Part shown: positions 1-8,971 of the stretch, piece after piece
Layout: every line of letters begins with the position of its first letter
Position numbering within the stretch: the stretch's first letter is position 1
From: Prevotella fusca JCM 17724
Lineage (GTDB): Bacteria; Bacteroidota; Bacteroidia; Bacteroidales; Bacteroidaceae
NCBI RefSeq assembly: GCF_001262015.1
Contig: NZ_CP012075.1
Location: 1,240,001 to 1,304,000 of the forward strand
Length of the DNA: 64,000 bases
Direction: 5' to 3'
Program-made: the position numbers and the translations under genes
Notes under the pieces: model-generated
Told to the model about the DNA's origin: nothing
The model's input: the letters and a program-made list of their open reading frames with translations, nothing else
Databases searched by the model: none

Positions 1-1728
1 CGGAGCCTCGATCTTTATTTGATTCTGAGAGTTGAGCAATGCCTTTCCAGCCTGAGTGTGGAAGAAGTCCGCAACAAGCTGCTGCATGAAGGGTGTGTTT
101 ACCAATATCTTCTGCATCACATTGGTCAGCAGCATATTACCAATGTTCGTTGTCTGTGTGTTCCCAACGTTGACTTGCAGGTCGTGACCTGCCATGAAGG
201 ACATATCATTACCAGCATGGAGCTGTATGTTCTTAGGGGCATTAAGCAAGATGTTTCCATTTCCATCCAAATGAATGGAACTGCCGCCTGCATCTTTTAT
301 TTCAAGTGACCTGTTATCATCGTTGAGGATAACGGAAATGCCACTACGTGTCCTGAGACTTTTAATACTGTTCTTTGGACCGCCGCCCTTTCCCGTGAAA
401 CCGTTGAACAGGCTGCCCATGGCATAGGGACGGGAGGGGTCGCCGTGGCGGAAGCCGACGAGGACATGGTCGCCTACCTCGGGGATGAATACGAAGCCGC
501 GGTTGCTCTTCACGTCACTACTGCTACCACCATCCGGTGTCATCACACGGATCCAGTTCGTGTTCATGTCGTCAGCCTGCCAGTTCATCCGCACCTGGAT
601 GCGGCCGCTGCCCTTAGGGTCGTCGTTCCTGGTCACCGTCGCCATCTGCGTCTCGGCATGCGGGATGCGTGCGTCGGGTACGGGAATCACCTCAAGGGCG
701 GAGGGGAGAGCCTTGAAACGGTTGCGGTAGTAGCCGTCCTCGCCCACCTCGTGCACGATCTCGGTGATGATGAACTCGCCCAGCGTCCTGCGGGAGAGGG
801 ACCTGAAGGACTGGTAGAAGGAGCTGTCTATCTTGACGACGCTGCCCACGCACAGCCCCGGGACACGGCTCTCGGCGGTGACGTAGTGGCTCTCCGCCGT
901 CTCTGCCGACTGCTTGCGGCGCATGTAGTCCACCAGCTCCGGACCGGAGTTGACACGCTGCTCGGCATACTGGCGTGCAGGGACGCTGAACAGCTTCATC
1001 GAGGCTGCCACCGCCTTGCGGGCAAGGAGGTCCTGCCCGGCCGTCTCCGACGGGCTCGCCTCGTCCATCTGCTGGTCGGACGAGGAGTGGTAGCTGTAGG
1101 CCTTCTTGGGACGGGCAAGCGTCTGGATGCCGATGTCAAGCGACGAGAGGGTGGTGCCGAACTCAAGGCAGACCGAGTCGGGAAGTGTCTTGGGGCGGCC
1201 GAAGACGAGGGATGTGCCGTCATAGTAGAGCCATTCCTTGTACTGTGAGGCAAGGCGGCGGATGAAACCGAACTGGGACTCGCCGTACTGGCAGAGATAG
1301 TCAGGCCTGCCGTCATAGGCGGCATTGACCCGTGACCCAACATTCGCATCGTCACAGAGCCGGCTGACGATCTCTCCGATCTTCTTCCCTGTCCATGAGA
1401 AGTTGCCGGGGGCGGTCTCCAGTCGGTAGGTGGCGGAGTAGCCGGACACGACGAGATGCCCGAACTCGCTGTCCTCACGGTGCATGTGGACGTTCGTCAC
1501 CACGCCCAGGAAGGAGGTGCTGCCGTCTATGCGGACGGTCAGGGGCTCGCTGAGCCAGTCGGAGCTGCCGCCCATGTCATGTGAGAAGCGGCTGCTGCCG
1601 GTCTCGAGGTCGAGGACCAGCTCGAAGTAATGATGGTCGCCTATGCGCTGTTCCAGGCGGAAGGACTTGAAGGTAGGGATTGCAGTGTCACCGATGGTCA
1701 CGGTGAAGCGTATGTCGGGAAATGCCAT
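1..1728 (-). CDS. vgrG: Type VI secretion tip protein VgrG (3' end beyond window)
   Basis: The reverse strand is open for 576 codons from an ATG at 1728 and runs off the left edge. VgrG trimers form the spike of the type VI secretion tube and carry effectors. The first part resembles the phage-tail gp27-like domain. An OB-fold-like stretch (residues about 365-440, with the segment GRIQVRMNWQADD) follows. From about residue 465 the sequence turns into short beta-helix-like repeats (HAGNDMSF, LQVNVGNT) typical of the needle. It lies 130 bp downstream of tssD on the same strand, which fits a T6SS tube/spike pair. The real C-terminus is not visible, so a fused effector domain cannot be excluded. 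Confidence 0.85.
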   Translation of the reverse strand, partial: MAFPDIRFTVTIGDTAIPTFKSFRLEQRIGDHHYFELVLDLETGSSRFSHDMGGSSDWLSEPLTVRIDGSTSFLGVVTNVHMHREDSEFGHLVVSGYSATYRLETAPGNFSWTGKKIGEIVSRLCDDANVGSRVNAAYDGRPDYLCQYGESQFGFIRRLASQYKEWLYYDGTSLVFGRPKTLPDSVCLEFGTTLSSLDIGIQTLARPKKAYSYHSSSDQQMDEASPSETAGQDLLARKAVAASMKLFSVPARQYAEQRVNSGPELVDYMRRKQSAETAESHYVTAESRVPGLCVGSVVKIDSSFYQSFRSLSRRTLGEFIITEIVHEVGEDGYYRNRFKALPSALEVIPVPDARIPHAETQMATVTRNDDPKGSGRIQVRMNWQADDMNTNWIRVMTPDGGSSSDVKSNRGFVFIPEVGDHVLVGFRHGDPSRPYAMGSLFNGFTGKGGGPKNSIKSLRTRSGISVILNDDNRSLEIKDAGGSSIHLDGNGNILLNAPKNIQLHAGNDMSFMAGHDLQVNVGNTQTTNIGNMLLTNVMQKILVNTPFMQQLVADFFHTQAGKALLNSQNQIKIEAP

Positions 1729-1858
1729 GTCGTATCGTTTTTACTGTGGTGATGTCTGTCGGGAAAGGGATGATCATAAGGAAAGGGATGTAGGCATAAG
1801 GCAGGAGGGCATGCCGGGAGCCCTGCTCCCTGACATACCCTCCCTGCTGTCCGTCGGC

Positions 1859-2257
1859 TTATGTGCGTGGCCAGCGGTTGTCAAGCTCCGCATTGCCCAC
1901 CGTGATGGTCTCCGCAGAGAAGGTCATCGCAATGGTCATCGGAGTCTCGTTCTCAACGTTCAGCGTCTCCTTGTAGTGGACGATGTACGCATTCCTGAAG
2001 CAGATCTCCTTCATCTTCGCGTCCTCCTCGGTCTTCTTGTAGACGATCTTGCCCTCGACGGCCTTGAACTGGCTGTTGAGCATGGCCTCGATGGCCGTAG
2101 TGTCGTCCGTTGACTCTACCGTCACGCTTACGCGGCCGCCCGAGATGCTTGATGAAGGCTTGCCCTTGCTGTCGGTGTTGCGGCTGAACTCGTAGTTGGA
2201 ATAGAGTACGTCATACTCCTTGCCACCCAATTCCAATGTTGCTCTGAATGAACCCAT
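1859..2257 (-). CDS. tssD: Type VI secretion tube protein TssD (Hcp)
   Basis: 132 residues, the usual length for the Bacteroidetes Hcp/TssD family. It starts MGSFRATLELGGKEYDV and shows the beta-rich pattern of the tube protein (NYEFSRNTDSKGKPSS early on, VENETPMTIAMTFSAE near the end). Hcp hexamers stack into the inner tube that VgrG caps. It is followed by vgrG on the same strand with a 130-bp gap. No signal peptide is present, as expected for a protein assembled in the cytoplasm. Confidence 0.85.
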   Translation of the reverse strand: MGSFRATLELGGKEYDVLYSNYEFSRNTDSKGKPSSSISGGRVSVTVESTDDTTAIEAMLNSQFKAVEGKIVYKKTEEDAKMKEICFRNAYIVHYKETLNVENETPMTIAMTFSAETITVGNAELDNRWPRT

Positions 2258-2456
2258 GATTGAAAAAATTTTAAGTTGTTAATAAATAATGATCAGAGAG
2301 GCAACTCTGCATCATCCTGCAAGGGACAAAAAAAGAGAAAACCTCAAACAACTTCCTGAAGTCTCCTCTGTGCGGCTGTGAACAGTCTTGCTCTGGAAGA
2401 AGAGGAAGAATTGCAATCTGTTGTATAATAGAATATTGTTTCCTACAATATATACG

Positions 2457-2477
2457 CAAATATATACTGCAAATATA
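2457..2477 (-). promoter_or_regulatory. Two candidate -7 boxes upstream of tssD
   Basis: Two copies of TATATTTG (TAnnTTTG, the Bacteroidetes -7 consensus) are read on the reverse strand at 2464-2457 and 2477-2470. They face tssD with a leader of about 190-200 nt. No convincing -33 TTTG was seen, so this is tentative. Confidence 0.35.
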
Positions 2478-2730
2478 GAAAGATAACCCCGTACATGCAA
2501 GTTTCTCATCCGTATTTTATCCACCTTTAACATTCCTTGTCAGGTTTTCGTTATTGCTGCCCGATAAGATAGAAACAGCATACGCTCCAAAGCGGAATCA
2601 CTTTCAGTCCAGCCCAGTTCATCAGGACCTGGATGGTTTGGGCTTGAACTGACAACTGACAGGCATCTGACAAACACTTGTTCTCAACTATTACTGTCCG
2701 ACAACACTACACCTGGCAGGCAGCAATACT

Positions 2731-3229
2731 GGTTCATCCGTTAAATGCGTGGACATTTTTCGTATAGCTGTAACGGAAGAAGCGAAGTTATGCGTTAAAC
2801 AAAAAGACAGTCAAGACCGTCTTGGCAGTTTATTTTATTCATACTCCGACACAGAAAACCTTTTCATGTCAATACTTTGAAACAGCAGACAATGGATTGA
2901 AAAATCATGACATAATTTCGGGTAAAATACCTGCAGATAAAGGCAAAAACACGTGTAAAAAGCAAGTCTGCAACTAACAGTAAATCAATTAGTTATAAGG
3001 TCATGCAAGAAAAGGTGCTTAATTGGACTCCAAAAGGGCGTCAGTTAGACCTCAAAAGGGCGTCTATTGCAAGCCAATTGGGCGTCTTTTAGAAGCCAAG
3101 AGACCATCAGTTTGATTTCACATTTTGAAATATTTGTACAAAAATGTTGTTCGGGTCACTACAAAGGAACATGATGACAGCTTTTAAAGAAGCAGGAAGA
3201 TGAATGTCCACGCATTTAACGGAAGAAGC
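2731..3229. repeat. MITE-like element, copy A
   Basis: 499 bp bounded by inverted repeats. The left end begins GGTTCATCCGTTAAATGCGT and the right end, read on the other strand, begins GCTTCTTCCGTTAAATGCGT. 25 of 27 terminal bases match. No transposase is encoded. The interior matches the element at 32776-33374 over most of its length, including a segment (3031-3090) with three GGGCGTC motifs. No target duplication is visible at this copy. The ends and the 8-bp duplication at copy B recall ISL3-type elements, but that is inference. Confidence 0.75.
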
Positions 3230-3360
3230 ATTTTTTCGAGGGATGGTCATTAACTCCTCCTATGGGAGAAAGGAGAATAGTGTATTCAGGGCAGACTGTA
3301 TGCATTTAAATATGGTTCTTCCGAAATATGGCGTGATGAAGTAAGCCTACTCATTATAAG

Positions 3361-3607
3361 GCACACAGAGAAATGGAGAACGCGGAGGTGAAAGCAATTC
3401 ACGGAGGTGCCGAAGGCACAAAGAGCGACGGAGACGCAGCATACAGGTTGCAGATAGCTTTGGGGATAAATGTTATTCATAAATCTTACGAATAAAAGCT
3501 CTGATAAAACTCGCAAATATCCTCCGTTGCTCCATGCACCGACGGTGTCTCCGTGGCTGACGTTTTCTGCCATTTAAAAACCTCCGTTCACTCCATTTCT
3601 CTGTGTA
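3361..3607. repeat. Palindromic intergenic repeat
   Basis: CACACAGAGAAATGGA at about 3361 is mirrored by TCCATTTCTCTGTGTA at 3592-3607. Inner blocks (GCGGAGGT / ACCTCCG; CACGGAGG / CTCCGTGG) continue the symmetry around a less regular centre. The whole unit of about 245 bp could fold as one long hairpin. It looks like an intergenic repeat family, but no second copy exists in this window. Confidence 0.55.
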
Positions 3608-3795
3608 CTAAACTTTGACGTTTTACTTTTCTATGGTGTTAGCCTTCTGTGCCATCCCCGACCTTTAGCTCTGTCTGTCTGTTGCATCTGCTTGTCAGTG
3701 CACTCTGTGAGAGATAATTCTTCAAGGTTCTAAACTCAAAAGGCAAACCTTATCACTTCAAATTGCTGAAGACCCTTGAAAAAGACCATCTACAC

Positions 3796-4440
3796 TTAAT
3801 TCGAGACGAAGTCCTTGAGAAGCTGCTCACGTGGAGTCTCAACAAAATGCTTCATAAGAATATCATTCGCTTTGAGTTCCTCTTCGTTTGAAGCAAGATT
3901 GTTTCTCTCAGCCTTGTACATTGCCTTTGCCTTCTCAGGTCCTTCTATCAGTATAATGGTAACATAGCGGTTTATCTCGTGTGCACTTTTATGGTCCTCC
4001 TCGTAGCGTCTCTTGAAGTTTTCTTCAGCACGCTTATAATAGTCCATAGCCTCCTTCCTGTCCCCCATCTTCTCATAGAACAGACCCGCTCCAAGCAGCG
4101 TGTAAGGTTCCGTGGGATTACGTTTCAGATAAGCATTCAGCGTCTCTAACGCCAGTGCCATCTCACCCTGGTTCTTGAGGAACTCCGCCTTGTTAGCGTA
4201 GGCAAGTTGGTAATCAGCATCCTTTGCTATGGCACTGTCAAGCAGGGATATAGCCTTCTTCACGGAATCCGGTGAGTTCGACCGTCTTGAATACGTTTCG
4301 ACCGCCTTGTTGTTTAATTCGATTACTGCGGAGTCAGGTTGATGGACGCAGCTAAGCTCCTGCTTGTCCTGTGCTTTGCAGGATGTCAGCGTGAGAAGCA
4401 GGAACAGTGACGATGCTAAAAAAAGAAGATTACGATTCAT
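3796..4440 (-). CDS. TPR-containing lipoprotein
   Basis: 214 residues from the ATG at 4440, chosen because it begins directly with the signal peptide MNRNLLFLASSLFLLLTL, followed by the lipobox LTSC. An ATG nine codons upstream would put extra charged residues ahead of it. The mature part holds tetratricopeptide-like helices (about residues 60-130: AISLLDSAIAKDADYQLAYANKA, EMALALETLNAYLKRNP and the PYTLLGAGLFYEKMGD unit). It is probably an outer-membrane-anchored scaffold protein of unknown partner. It stands alone, with CPBP and ribF upstream on the same strand after a gap of about 300 bp. Confidence 0.75.
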   Translation of the reverse strand: MNRNLLFLASSLFLLLTLTSCKAQDKQELSCVHQPDSAVIELNNKAVETYSRRSNSPDSVKKAISLLDSAIAKDADYQLAYANKAEFLKNQGEMALALETLNAYLKRNPTEPYTLLGAGLFYEKMGDRKEAMDYYKRAEENFKRRYEEDHKSAHEINRYVTIILIEGPEKAKAMYKAERNNLASNEEELKANDILMKHFVETPREQLLKDFVSN

Positions 4441-4736
4441 AGTTTTAAATATTTGAAGTTCAGACATAAGATAATTTCATTGTCAATGTTAGTAGTTGTT
4501 TCCATTCAGGCGAAGCGTATCTACCTCAGTGCCTGCACAAAACCAAAGCTACTTTCGGGGCAAAGATAACGTTTTTTATCTAAGCAACAAACAAATTAGC
4601 AAAAAAGTTTTTATATGATTACGAAAACCGTTATATCCTTTTTCTTACACGCAACCTGTCAACTTGTTAACTCGTCAACCTGTCTACTCGCAGACTTGTT
4701 CGTTTGCAAACAAAAGTACGCAATGACTTTATGTTT

Positions 4737-5570
4737 TTACCTTTGCTCCTTTGCCCGCTTCATCCTCATCCCCAGCTGGAAGAGGGTAGGGAGAAAGATA
4801 CAGAGCGAGAAGAACAGACCGCCGTACATCATACGGTCGTTGCCATGGAAGAGGTCGATGAGCTTACCGTCGTTCATGTGAGGCATTAGATTGAACATAA
4901 GATAAGCCACGCTGTTGTTCACCCAGTGGAGAACGAAGCCCGGAAGGATGCTGCCTGTACGGTAATACATCCAACCCAGCAGCAGACCAATCAGAAAAGC
5001 GTGTATGCCCTGGGCTAAATTGAAGTGGATGGCACCGAATATCAGTGCCGGAACCATTATGGCTATCCAGTGATTACGTTCGCCCAACACATTCTGCAGG
5101 ACACGCTGGATGCCGCCACGGAAGACCACCTCCTCGGCTATCGGTACCATAACACCCAAGGCTACATAGCCCCAGGACACTTTCATGATGCTTTCAAACA
5201 TTGCCTCCGTTTCCGATGGCATAGTGAGGTTTATCTTCTCAAAGATGAATTCCATCGGCAGAATCGAACCCAAACCAAGGAGTGCTGCCCAGCAGAGAAC
5301 ACCCCAAGGGCGTGTCTTCAAGTAGTTGCCTGACACGGGAGCCCAGCGCATCCCGACGAACAAGCCGAAGGTTATCAGACTGCTGATGACGGCAGTGATG
5401 GCAAGGCATTCTCCGTCCTTGCTCAGATTTACACCGTTGACAGCCTCAGACCCTCTGAGAAGGGCGACAATCTGAGTGCCGATAACCAAGGAGATGCTCT
5501 GAATCAATACGAAGAGCGCAACAAAAAGGATTACATAGAGGACTGACCTCCAGATGTCTTTACTATTCAT
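4737..5570 (-). CDS. CPBP family intramembrane metalloprotease
   Basis: 277 residues with about eight hydrophobic segments. The family motifs are all present: EEVVFRGG (Glu146-Glu147, Arg151), FGAIHFN (His182) and HWVNNS (His215, Asn219). These residues form the presumed active site of CAAX-protease/bacteriocin-processing (Abi) proteins. It lies 11 bp downstream of ribF on the same strand, so the two are probably co-transcribed. The substrate cannot be told from sequence; such proteins act on prenylated or membrane-bound peptides or give self-immunity to bacteriocins. Confidence 0.8.
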   Translation of the reverse strand: MNSKDIWRSVLYVILFVALFVLIQSISLVIGTQIVALLRGSEAVNGVNLSKDGECLAITAVISSLITFGLFVGMRWAPVSGNYLKTRPWGVLCWAALLGLGSILPMEFIFEKINLTMPSETEAMFESIMKVSWGYVALGVMVPIAEEVVFRGGIQRVLQNVLGERNHWIAIMVPALIFGAIHFNLAQGIHAFLIGLLLGWMYYRTGSILPGFVLHWVNNSVAYLMFNLMPHMNDGKLIDLFHGNDRMMYGGLFFSLCIFLPTLFQLGMRMKRAKEQR

Positions 5571-5581
5571 TTTTCCGATTC

Positions 5582-6589
5582 TTACGGGTTGTTTATAATA
5601 CTGTCTTGTATGTTATAAGCCTCATCAAACAGGCGGTTGACACTGTCACGGTCCTGCATCAGCTGTGCGGAAAGGGCATCCAGCGAATCGAAACGACGCT
5701 CATCCCTTATCTTGCTGATGAAACTGACGAGCAGTTCCTGCCCATAGAGATTGCCGGTAAAGTTAAAGAGGTTTACCTCCATTGACGTCGTCGTGCCGTT
5801 GAACGTCGGGCGTTTGCCGATGTTCATCATGCCCCGCTTCCAGCCGACAGAATCTTTCAGACGCACCGTAACGGCATAGACACCCGCTGCGGGAAGCAGC
5901 TGCCGACAACCATTGACATCAAGATTGGCGGTCGGGAAACCCATCCTGCGCCCGTTCTGGCAGCCGTTCACAATGGTGCTCTCAATCGTATAATCATAGC
6001 CTAAGAGGCGGTTGGCAGCCTCTATCTCCCCTTGCTGTATGTGGTTTCTGATGACCGAAGAGCTGACTTTTTCGTCATCGGGGAGAAAGGCATCAGCCAG
6101 AATGACCTCAATACCCAGCTCACGTCCGTACTGCACATAATGCTCAAATCCCTCCGAACGGTTATGTCCGAAGCGGTTGTCGTAACCGATGATGAGTTTC
6201 TTCACGTTCAGCTGTCTGTACAACACTTCTTTCATGAACTCACGTGCGGGCAGTGCTGCCAGCGATTCATCGAAATGCAGCACGATGATATTGTCAACAC
6301 GTGTCTTCGAGAGTAACAGCAGCTTCCCATCGAGCGTCGACAGCAGTTGCGGCTGGTAGCCAGCCTGCAGCACCTGGCGTGGATGTAGGTCGAAGGTGAT
6401 GACTGCCGATGCCATCCCTGACCGCTCAGCCTCATCCCTGACCCGACCAATCAGGAACTGATGTCCACGGTGCACGCCATCAAAAAAGCCGATGGTTGCC
6501 ACCTGTTCTGGCAATCCCTGCTCCTCTCCCTCTTTTATATATATAATGTTCAATTTTATTGTCTTATGAAATCGTTTTCTTTCTTGCAA
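5582..6589 (-). CDS. ribF: Bifunctional riboflavin kinase / FAD synthetase
   Basis: The protein makes FMN and FAD from riboflavin and ATP. The N-terminal nucleotidyltransferase half shows GFFDGVHRGHQFLI (ATP-binding HxGH-type motif) and SSSVIRNHI. The C-terminal flavokinase half shows the motif GRRMGFPTANLDV, then GMMNIGKRPTFNG and a VNLFNF segment. The length is 335 residues from the ATG; a TTG at the codon for Leu13 would give the more usual N-terminus (M)NIIYIKEG, so the start is uncertain. It is followed by the CPBP protease gene. Confidence 0.9.
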   Translation of the reverse strand: MQERKRFHKTIKLNIIYIKEGEEQGLPEQVATIGFFDGVHRGHQFLIGRVRDEAERSGMASAVITFDLHPRQVLQAGYQPQLLSTLDGKLLLLSKTRVDNIIVLHFDESLAALPAREFMKEVLYRQLNVKKLIIGYDNRFGHNRSEGFEHYVQYGRELGIEVILADAFLPDDEKVSSSVIRNHIQQGEIEAANRLLGYDYTIESTIVNGCQNGRRMGFPTANLDVNGCRQLLPAAGVYAVTVRLKDSVGWKRGMMNIGKRPTFNGTTTSMEVNLFNFTGNLYGQELLVSFISKIRDERRFDSLDALSAQLMQDRDSVNRLFDEAYNIQDSIINNP

Positions 6590-6718
6590 AGGTACTCCAA
6601 ATCACCCACAAACATCCTTCCTACTACTCAAAATGTGTTAAAACATTAATTTTCCTTACTCTATGTTTCCCTTTTTCCATTTATTTCATTATCTTTGCAC
6701 CCGAATTCACCGAATTCC

Positions 6719-6792
6719 GGACTTGTAGCTCAGTTGGTTAGAGCAACAGACTCATAATCTGGAGGTCCCTGGTTCAAGCCCAGGCTGGTCCA
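6719..6792 (+). tRNA. tRNA-Met (anticodon CAT)
   Basis: 74 nt fold into a cloverleaf: D-arm AGCTCAGTTGGTTAGAGC, anticodon loop CTCATAA with CAT, and T-arm CCTGG-TTCAAGC-CCAGG, ending at discriminator A6792. CCA is not encoded. The acceptor stem has one T-T mismatch. The last 48 nt are part of a 50-bp sequence repeated at 22839-22888, which marks the tRNA as the insertion site of island 1. Confidence 0.92.
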
Positions 6793-6794
6793 CA
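6745..6794 (+). other. attL of island 1 (tRNA-Met 3' end)
   Basis: The 50 bp from AACAGACTCATAATC to GGTCCACA are identical to 22839-22888. Homology stops sharply on both sides. Tyrosine integrases commonly use tRNA 3' ends, and the insertion keeps the tRNA complete here. Confidence 0.85.
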
Positions 6795-6806
6795 TTCAAA
6801 ATCAAG

Positions 6807-6836
6807 CACTTACAGGGTTCCTGTAGGTGTTTTTTC
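6807..6836 (+). terminator. Rho-independent terminator after tRNA-Met
   Basis: A 10-bp stem (CACTTACAGG / CCTGTAGGTG, one G-T pair), a 3-nt loop, then TTTTTTC. It starts 15 nt after the tRNA and lies inside the island, so it is supplied by the element. Confidence 0.75.
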
Positions 6837-6842
6837 TTTTCG

Positions 6843-6865
6843 TGGTGACCTTCAGGTGACCTTTT
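6843..6865 (+). repeat. Candidate integrase arm site, left copy
   Basis: The 23-bp string TGGTGACCTTCAGGTGACC followed by TTTT is repeated exactly and in the same orientation at 22707-22729, near the other end. It contains two GGTGACC half-sites. The position near both att sites suggests a binding site for Int or an excision factor. Confidence 0.6.
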
Positions 6866-6898
6866 TGAAGCGAAACTCAGCAAGAGTAACCTTTTGAA

Positions 6899-6914
6899 AT
6901 TTCATGGGATTGCA
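6899..6914 (+). repeat. Candidate arm site in inverted orientation, left copy
   Basis: ATTTCATGGGATTGCA is the exact reverse complement of 22815-22830, which lies 8 bp from attR. Confidence 0.55.
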
Positions 6915-7228
6915 GAGAATTTTTATCTTACTACCAGAATGATTTTGAAAAAACATAGTGCATGTTTTAGCAAGACAATACTTTCAACATCATAAAAACG
7001 GATAATTCACTTAACAATAAAAGATGAATATGGTTTTCTTTTTTCGTTAGTACAACAATTCATCTACTGGCAGCTTAAAGAATATATTTAGTCCGTATGC
7101 CATATATATTGCGTAGAAGCAAACCTGTTTTTGCCTTTTGTCTATAAGTCCAAAATACAAATACACAAAATCTTGATATTTTTATGCGCATTTATTTAAA
7201 AGTTTTATGCGGATTATGATGTTTTTTG

Positions 7229-7255
7229 TATCTTTGCACTCAAAATAAATTGAGT
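7229..7255 (+). promoter_or_regulatory. Promoter with palindromic operator
   Basis: TATCTTTG at 7229-7236 fits the -7 box. Just downstream, ACTCAA-AATAAA-TTGAGT (7238-7255) is a perfect 6-bp inverted repeat that would cover the transcription start. The XRE protein two genes down is a likely ligand. Confidence 0.6.
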
Positions 7256-7256
7256 T

Positions 7257-7892
7257 ATGACAAGAAATAACATTTCACAGTTGAGAAATCGGTCGTTATT
7301 TCTCTTTTCAGATGAGGAAATGAATCCCCGTCAAGATGCCAATAGGGACGAAGTATCGAAAGCATTTACCCCGTTAGCTAATAATCTTATTGCTAAAATA
7401 CTTGAAGCAGGCGATTGTTACTTACAGTATGCAGATGAACATGCTGTCGCCCGTCGTGAAAACACATTTTGCGCAAGTAATATGCATGGATTAATAATTG
7501 AATATTTATCACAAGTAGAAGGCATTCGGATAGTTCAAATCAGCAAAGGCAACTCTATTTTAGAGATAGGAAGTTATAAAGTATGGATAAAAAAACTTGA
7601 TACTAAAGGAATGCCATGGGTGAATATTACGAAATCTTCTACCAAGAGAATATACCAAAAGGCAGAAGGTGAAGACACAATGCCAATGCTAATCCTTGGA
7701 TATCAATTAGATGAAATTGAGAGAATTTCACATGTTTACATATTATACTTGGAAGGGCACCAACATCTTTGGGCACCTATAGATCTTGGTGATATTGCAG
7801 CCTCTAACCAAGTCTTAATTACACCAAATTCTTCTAATAATGAACCAATAGTAACAGTGAAGCAAAAAACAAAAAGGTCATATAAAATATGA
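7257..7892 (+). CDS. Protein of unknown function, first gene of XRE/ImmA unit
   Basis: 211 residues, soluble, no signal peptide or membrane segment. I do not recognise the family. The C-terminal half is beta-rich (GIRIVQISKGNSILEIGSYKV and later HVYILYLEG) and the tail is basic (KQKTKRSYKI). Its TGA overlaps the ATG of the next gene by 4 nt (ATGA), which argues for translational coupling and a joint function with the XRE-ImmA protein. By analogy with other genes paired with ImmA proteins it could be a toxin or the peptidase's target, but nothing in the sequence proves this. Confidence 0.75.
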   Translation: MTRNNISQLRNRSLFLFSDEEMNPRQDANRDEVSKAFTPLANNLIAKILEAGDCYLQYADEHAVARRENTFCASNMHGLIIEYLSQVEGIRIVQISKGNSILEIGSYKVWIKKLDTKGMPWVNITKSSTKRIYQKAEGEDTMPMLILGYQLDEIERISHVYILYLEGHQHLWAPIDLGDIAASNQVLITPNSSNNEPIVTVKQKTKRSYKI

Positions 7893-8965
7893 TTAACGGA
7901 AAAAGTATAAAAATTGCACGAGAAAGTCGTGGTCTTTCCCAAAGTAAGTTATCCGAATTATTGGGAGTTACCCAAGCTACTCTTTCGAGATTCGAAAAGG
8001 GTGTACTAACAGTTGCCCCAGAATTTGTCTCCAAAATAGCTCAGGCACTTAACTATCCGGCATCGTTTTTTGAAAAGGACATTCGTATTGCAGGCGAAAC
8101 CAGTCTCTTTTACAGGAAAAGAGCGTCAATGACGGTAAAAGATCTTTCTATTCTTGAAAGCAAAATTAGTATTTTGAGCAAAAGTATAGACGAAATGTTG
8201 GAGTCAATAAATATTCCTGATTTGAGAATCCCCTCTGTTGAGCCTACAGCAGAAAATAGTCCACAAGAAATAGCTTATAAGATTAGGAATTATTTAGGCG
8301 TCCCAGCAGGGCCAATTGATAATATAGTTTCATTACTTGAAAAGAATGGTGTTATCGTAATGTTCTTGGATGTTGATGATATGGAAAAGTTTGATGGCCT
8401 AACAATGTTCACAACCAATCAGGCTCCTGTGATTTGGATAAATAGTAACATCTCCAATGATAGAAAACGGTTTAGCATTGCCCATGAATTAGGTCATCTT
8501 GTTATGCATCTACGTTCGGAGGACCTTGAGAAACCAGAAAAACAAAAAGAAATCGAAGCAAATGAATTTGCAGGAGAGTTTTTAATGCCAGAAAGCCAAT
8601 GCAAAGAAGATTTCTTTAATCTGAAATACAAAGATTTAGGAATGAAGAAATATTACTGGAAGGTTTCGAAAGCTGCGATTATATATAGAGCTAAAGAGCT
8701 AAAATGCATTTCAGATCAAACATCAAAATACCTATATGTAACTCTTGGACGTTATGGAGAAAGAAAAAATGAGTCAGTTCAAGTTCCAATAGATAGCCCT
8801 AAGATTGTAAATAGGATGTTTGAGTTACATATTTCTGAGCTCAATTACTCAATGGATGAACTATCAGACATTGTTGGGTTAATGCCTGATGAGATTAATT
8901 CAGAACTGTTAAGTGAAAATAAGACTGTAGCAATAAAACCACACAAATTAATGCTTAATTTTTGA
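7889..8965 (+). CDS. XRE regulator fused to ImmA/IrrE metallopeptidase
   Basis: 358 residues. The N-terminal helix-turn-helix (residues about 8-60: SRGLSQSKLSELLGVTQATLSRFEKG) binds DNA. The middle contains FSIAHELGHLVMHL near residue 200, the HExxH zinc-binding site of ImmA/IrrE peptidases, followed by EIEANEFAGEFLMP, which supplies the third ligand region. Such proteins cleave a repressor or switch expression of a partner gene after stress. It overlaps the upstream gene by 4 nt and is followed by a 47-codon ORF. The palindrome at 7238-7255 may be its operator. Confidence 0.85.
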   Translation: MINGKSIKIARESRGLSQSKLSELLGVTQATLSRFEKGVLTVAPEFVSKIAQALNYPASFFEKDIRIAGETSLFYRKRASMTVKDLSILESKISILSKSIDEMLESINIPDLRIPSVEPTAENSPQEIAYKIRNYLGVPAGPIDNIVSLLEKNGVIVMFLDVDDMEKFDGLTMFTTNQAPVIWINSNISNDRKRFSIAHELGHLVMHLRSEDLEKPEKQKEIEANEFAGEFLMPESQCKEDFFNLKYKDLGMKKYYWKVSKAAIIYRAKELKCISDQTSKYLYVTLGRYGERKNESVQVPIDSPKIVNRMFELHISELNYSMDELSDIVGLMPDEINSELLSENKTVAIKPHKLMLNF

Positions 8966-8971
8966 ATCGAC

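Larger units (their letters stand above)
2258..3795. other. 1.5-kb gene desert holding a MITE copy and a palindromic repeat
   Basis: I see no convincing gene here. 2258-2730 is AT-rich and holds the tssD leader. 2731-3229 is a MITE-like element. 3361-3607 is a pair of long inverted repeats. The open frame at 3286-3573 (minus) lies across that palindrome and looks fortuitous. Confidence 0.6.
6795..7228. other. Left end of island 1: integrase arm-like repeats, no gene
   Basis: This gene-free stretch holds the terminator, the 23-bp repeat at 6843-6865 and the 16-bp repeat at 6899-6914. The rest is AT-rich with no recognised feature. Confidence 0.6.

Noticed and set aside
445..1248. Long open frame (267 codons) on the plus strand opposite vgrG
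   Set aside because: It is the antisense of a clear VgrG reading frame in GC-rich DNA. Its text is His/Val/Leu-rich without a known fold.
2731..3229. Target duplication at MITE copy A
   Set aside because: The flanks GCAATACT and ATTTTTTC do not match, so no duplication can be claimed there.
3286..3573. 95-codon frame on the minus strand
   Set aside because: It lies across a long palindromic repeat. The apparent protein is a by-product of the repeat.
6719..6792. A second functional tRNA-Met at 22839
   Set aside because: The copy lacks the acceptor 5' strand and D-arm, so it is only an att duplicate.
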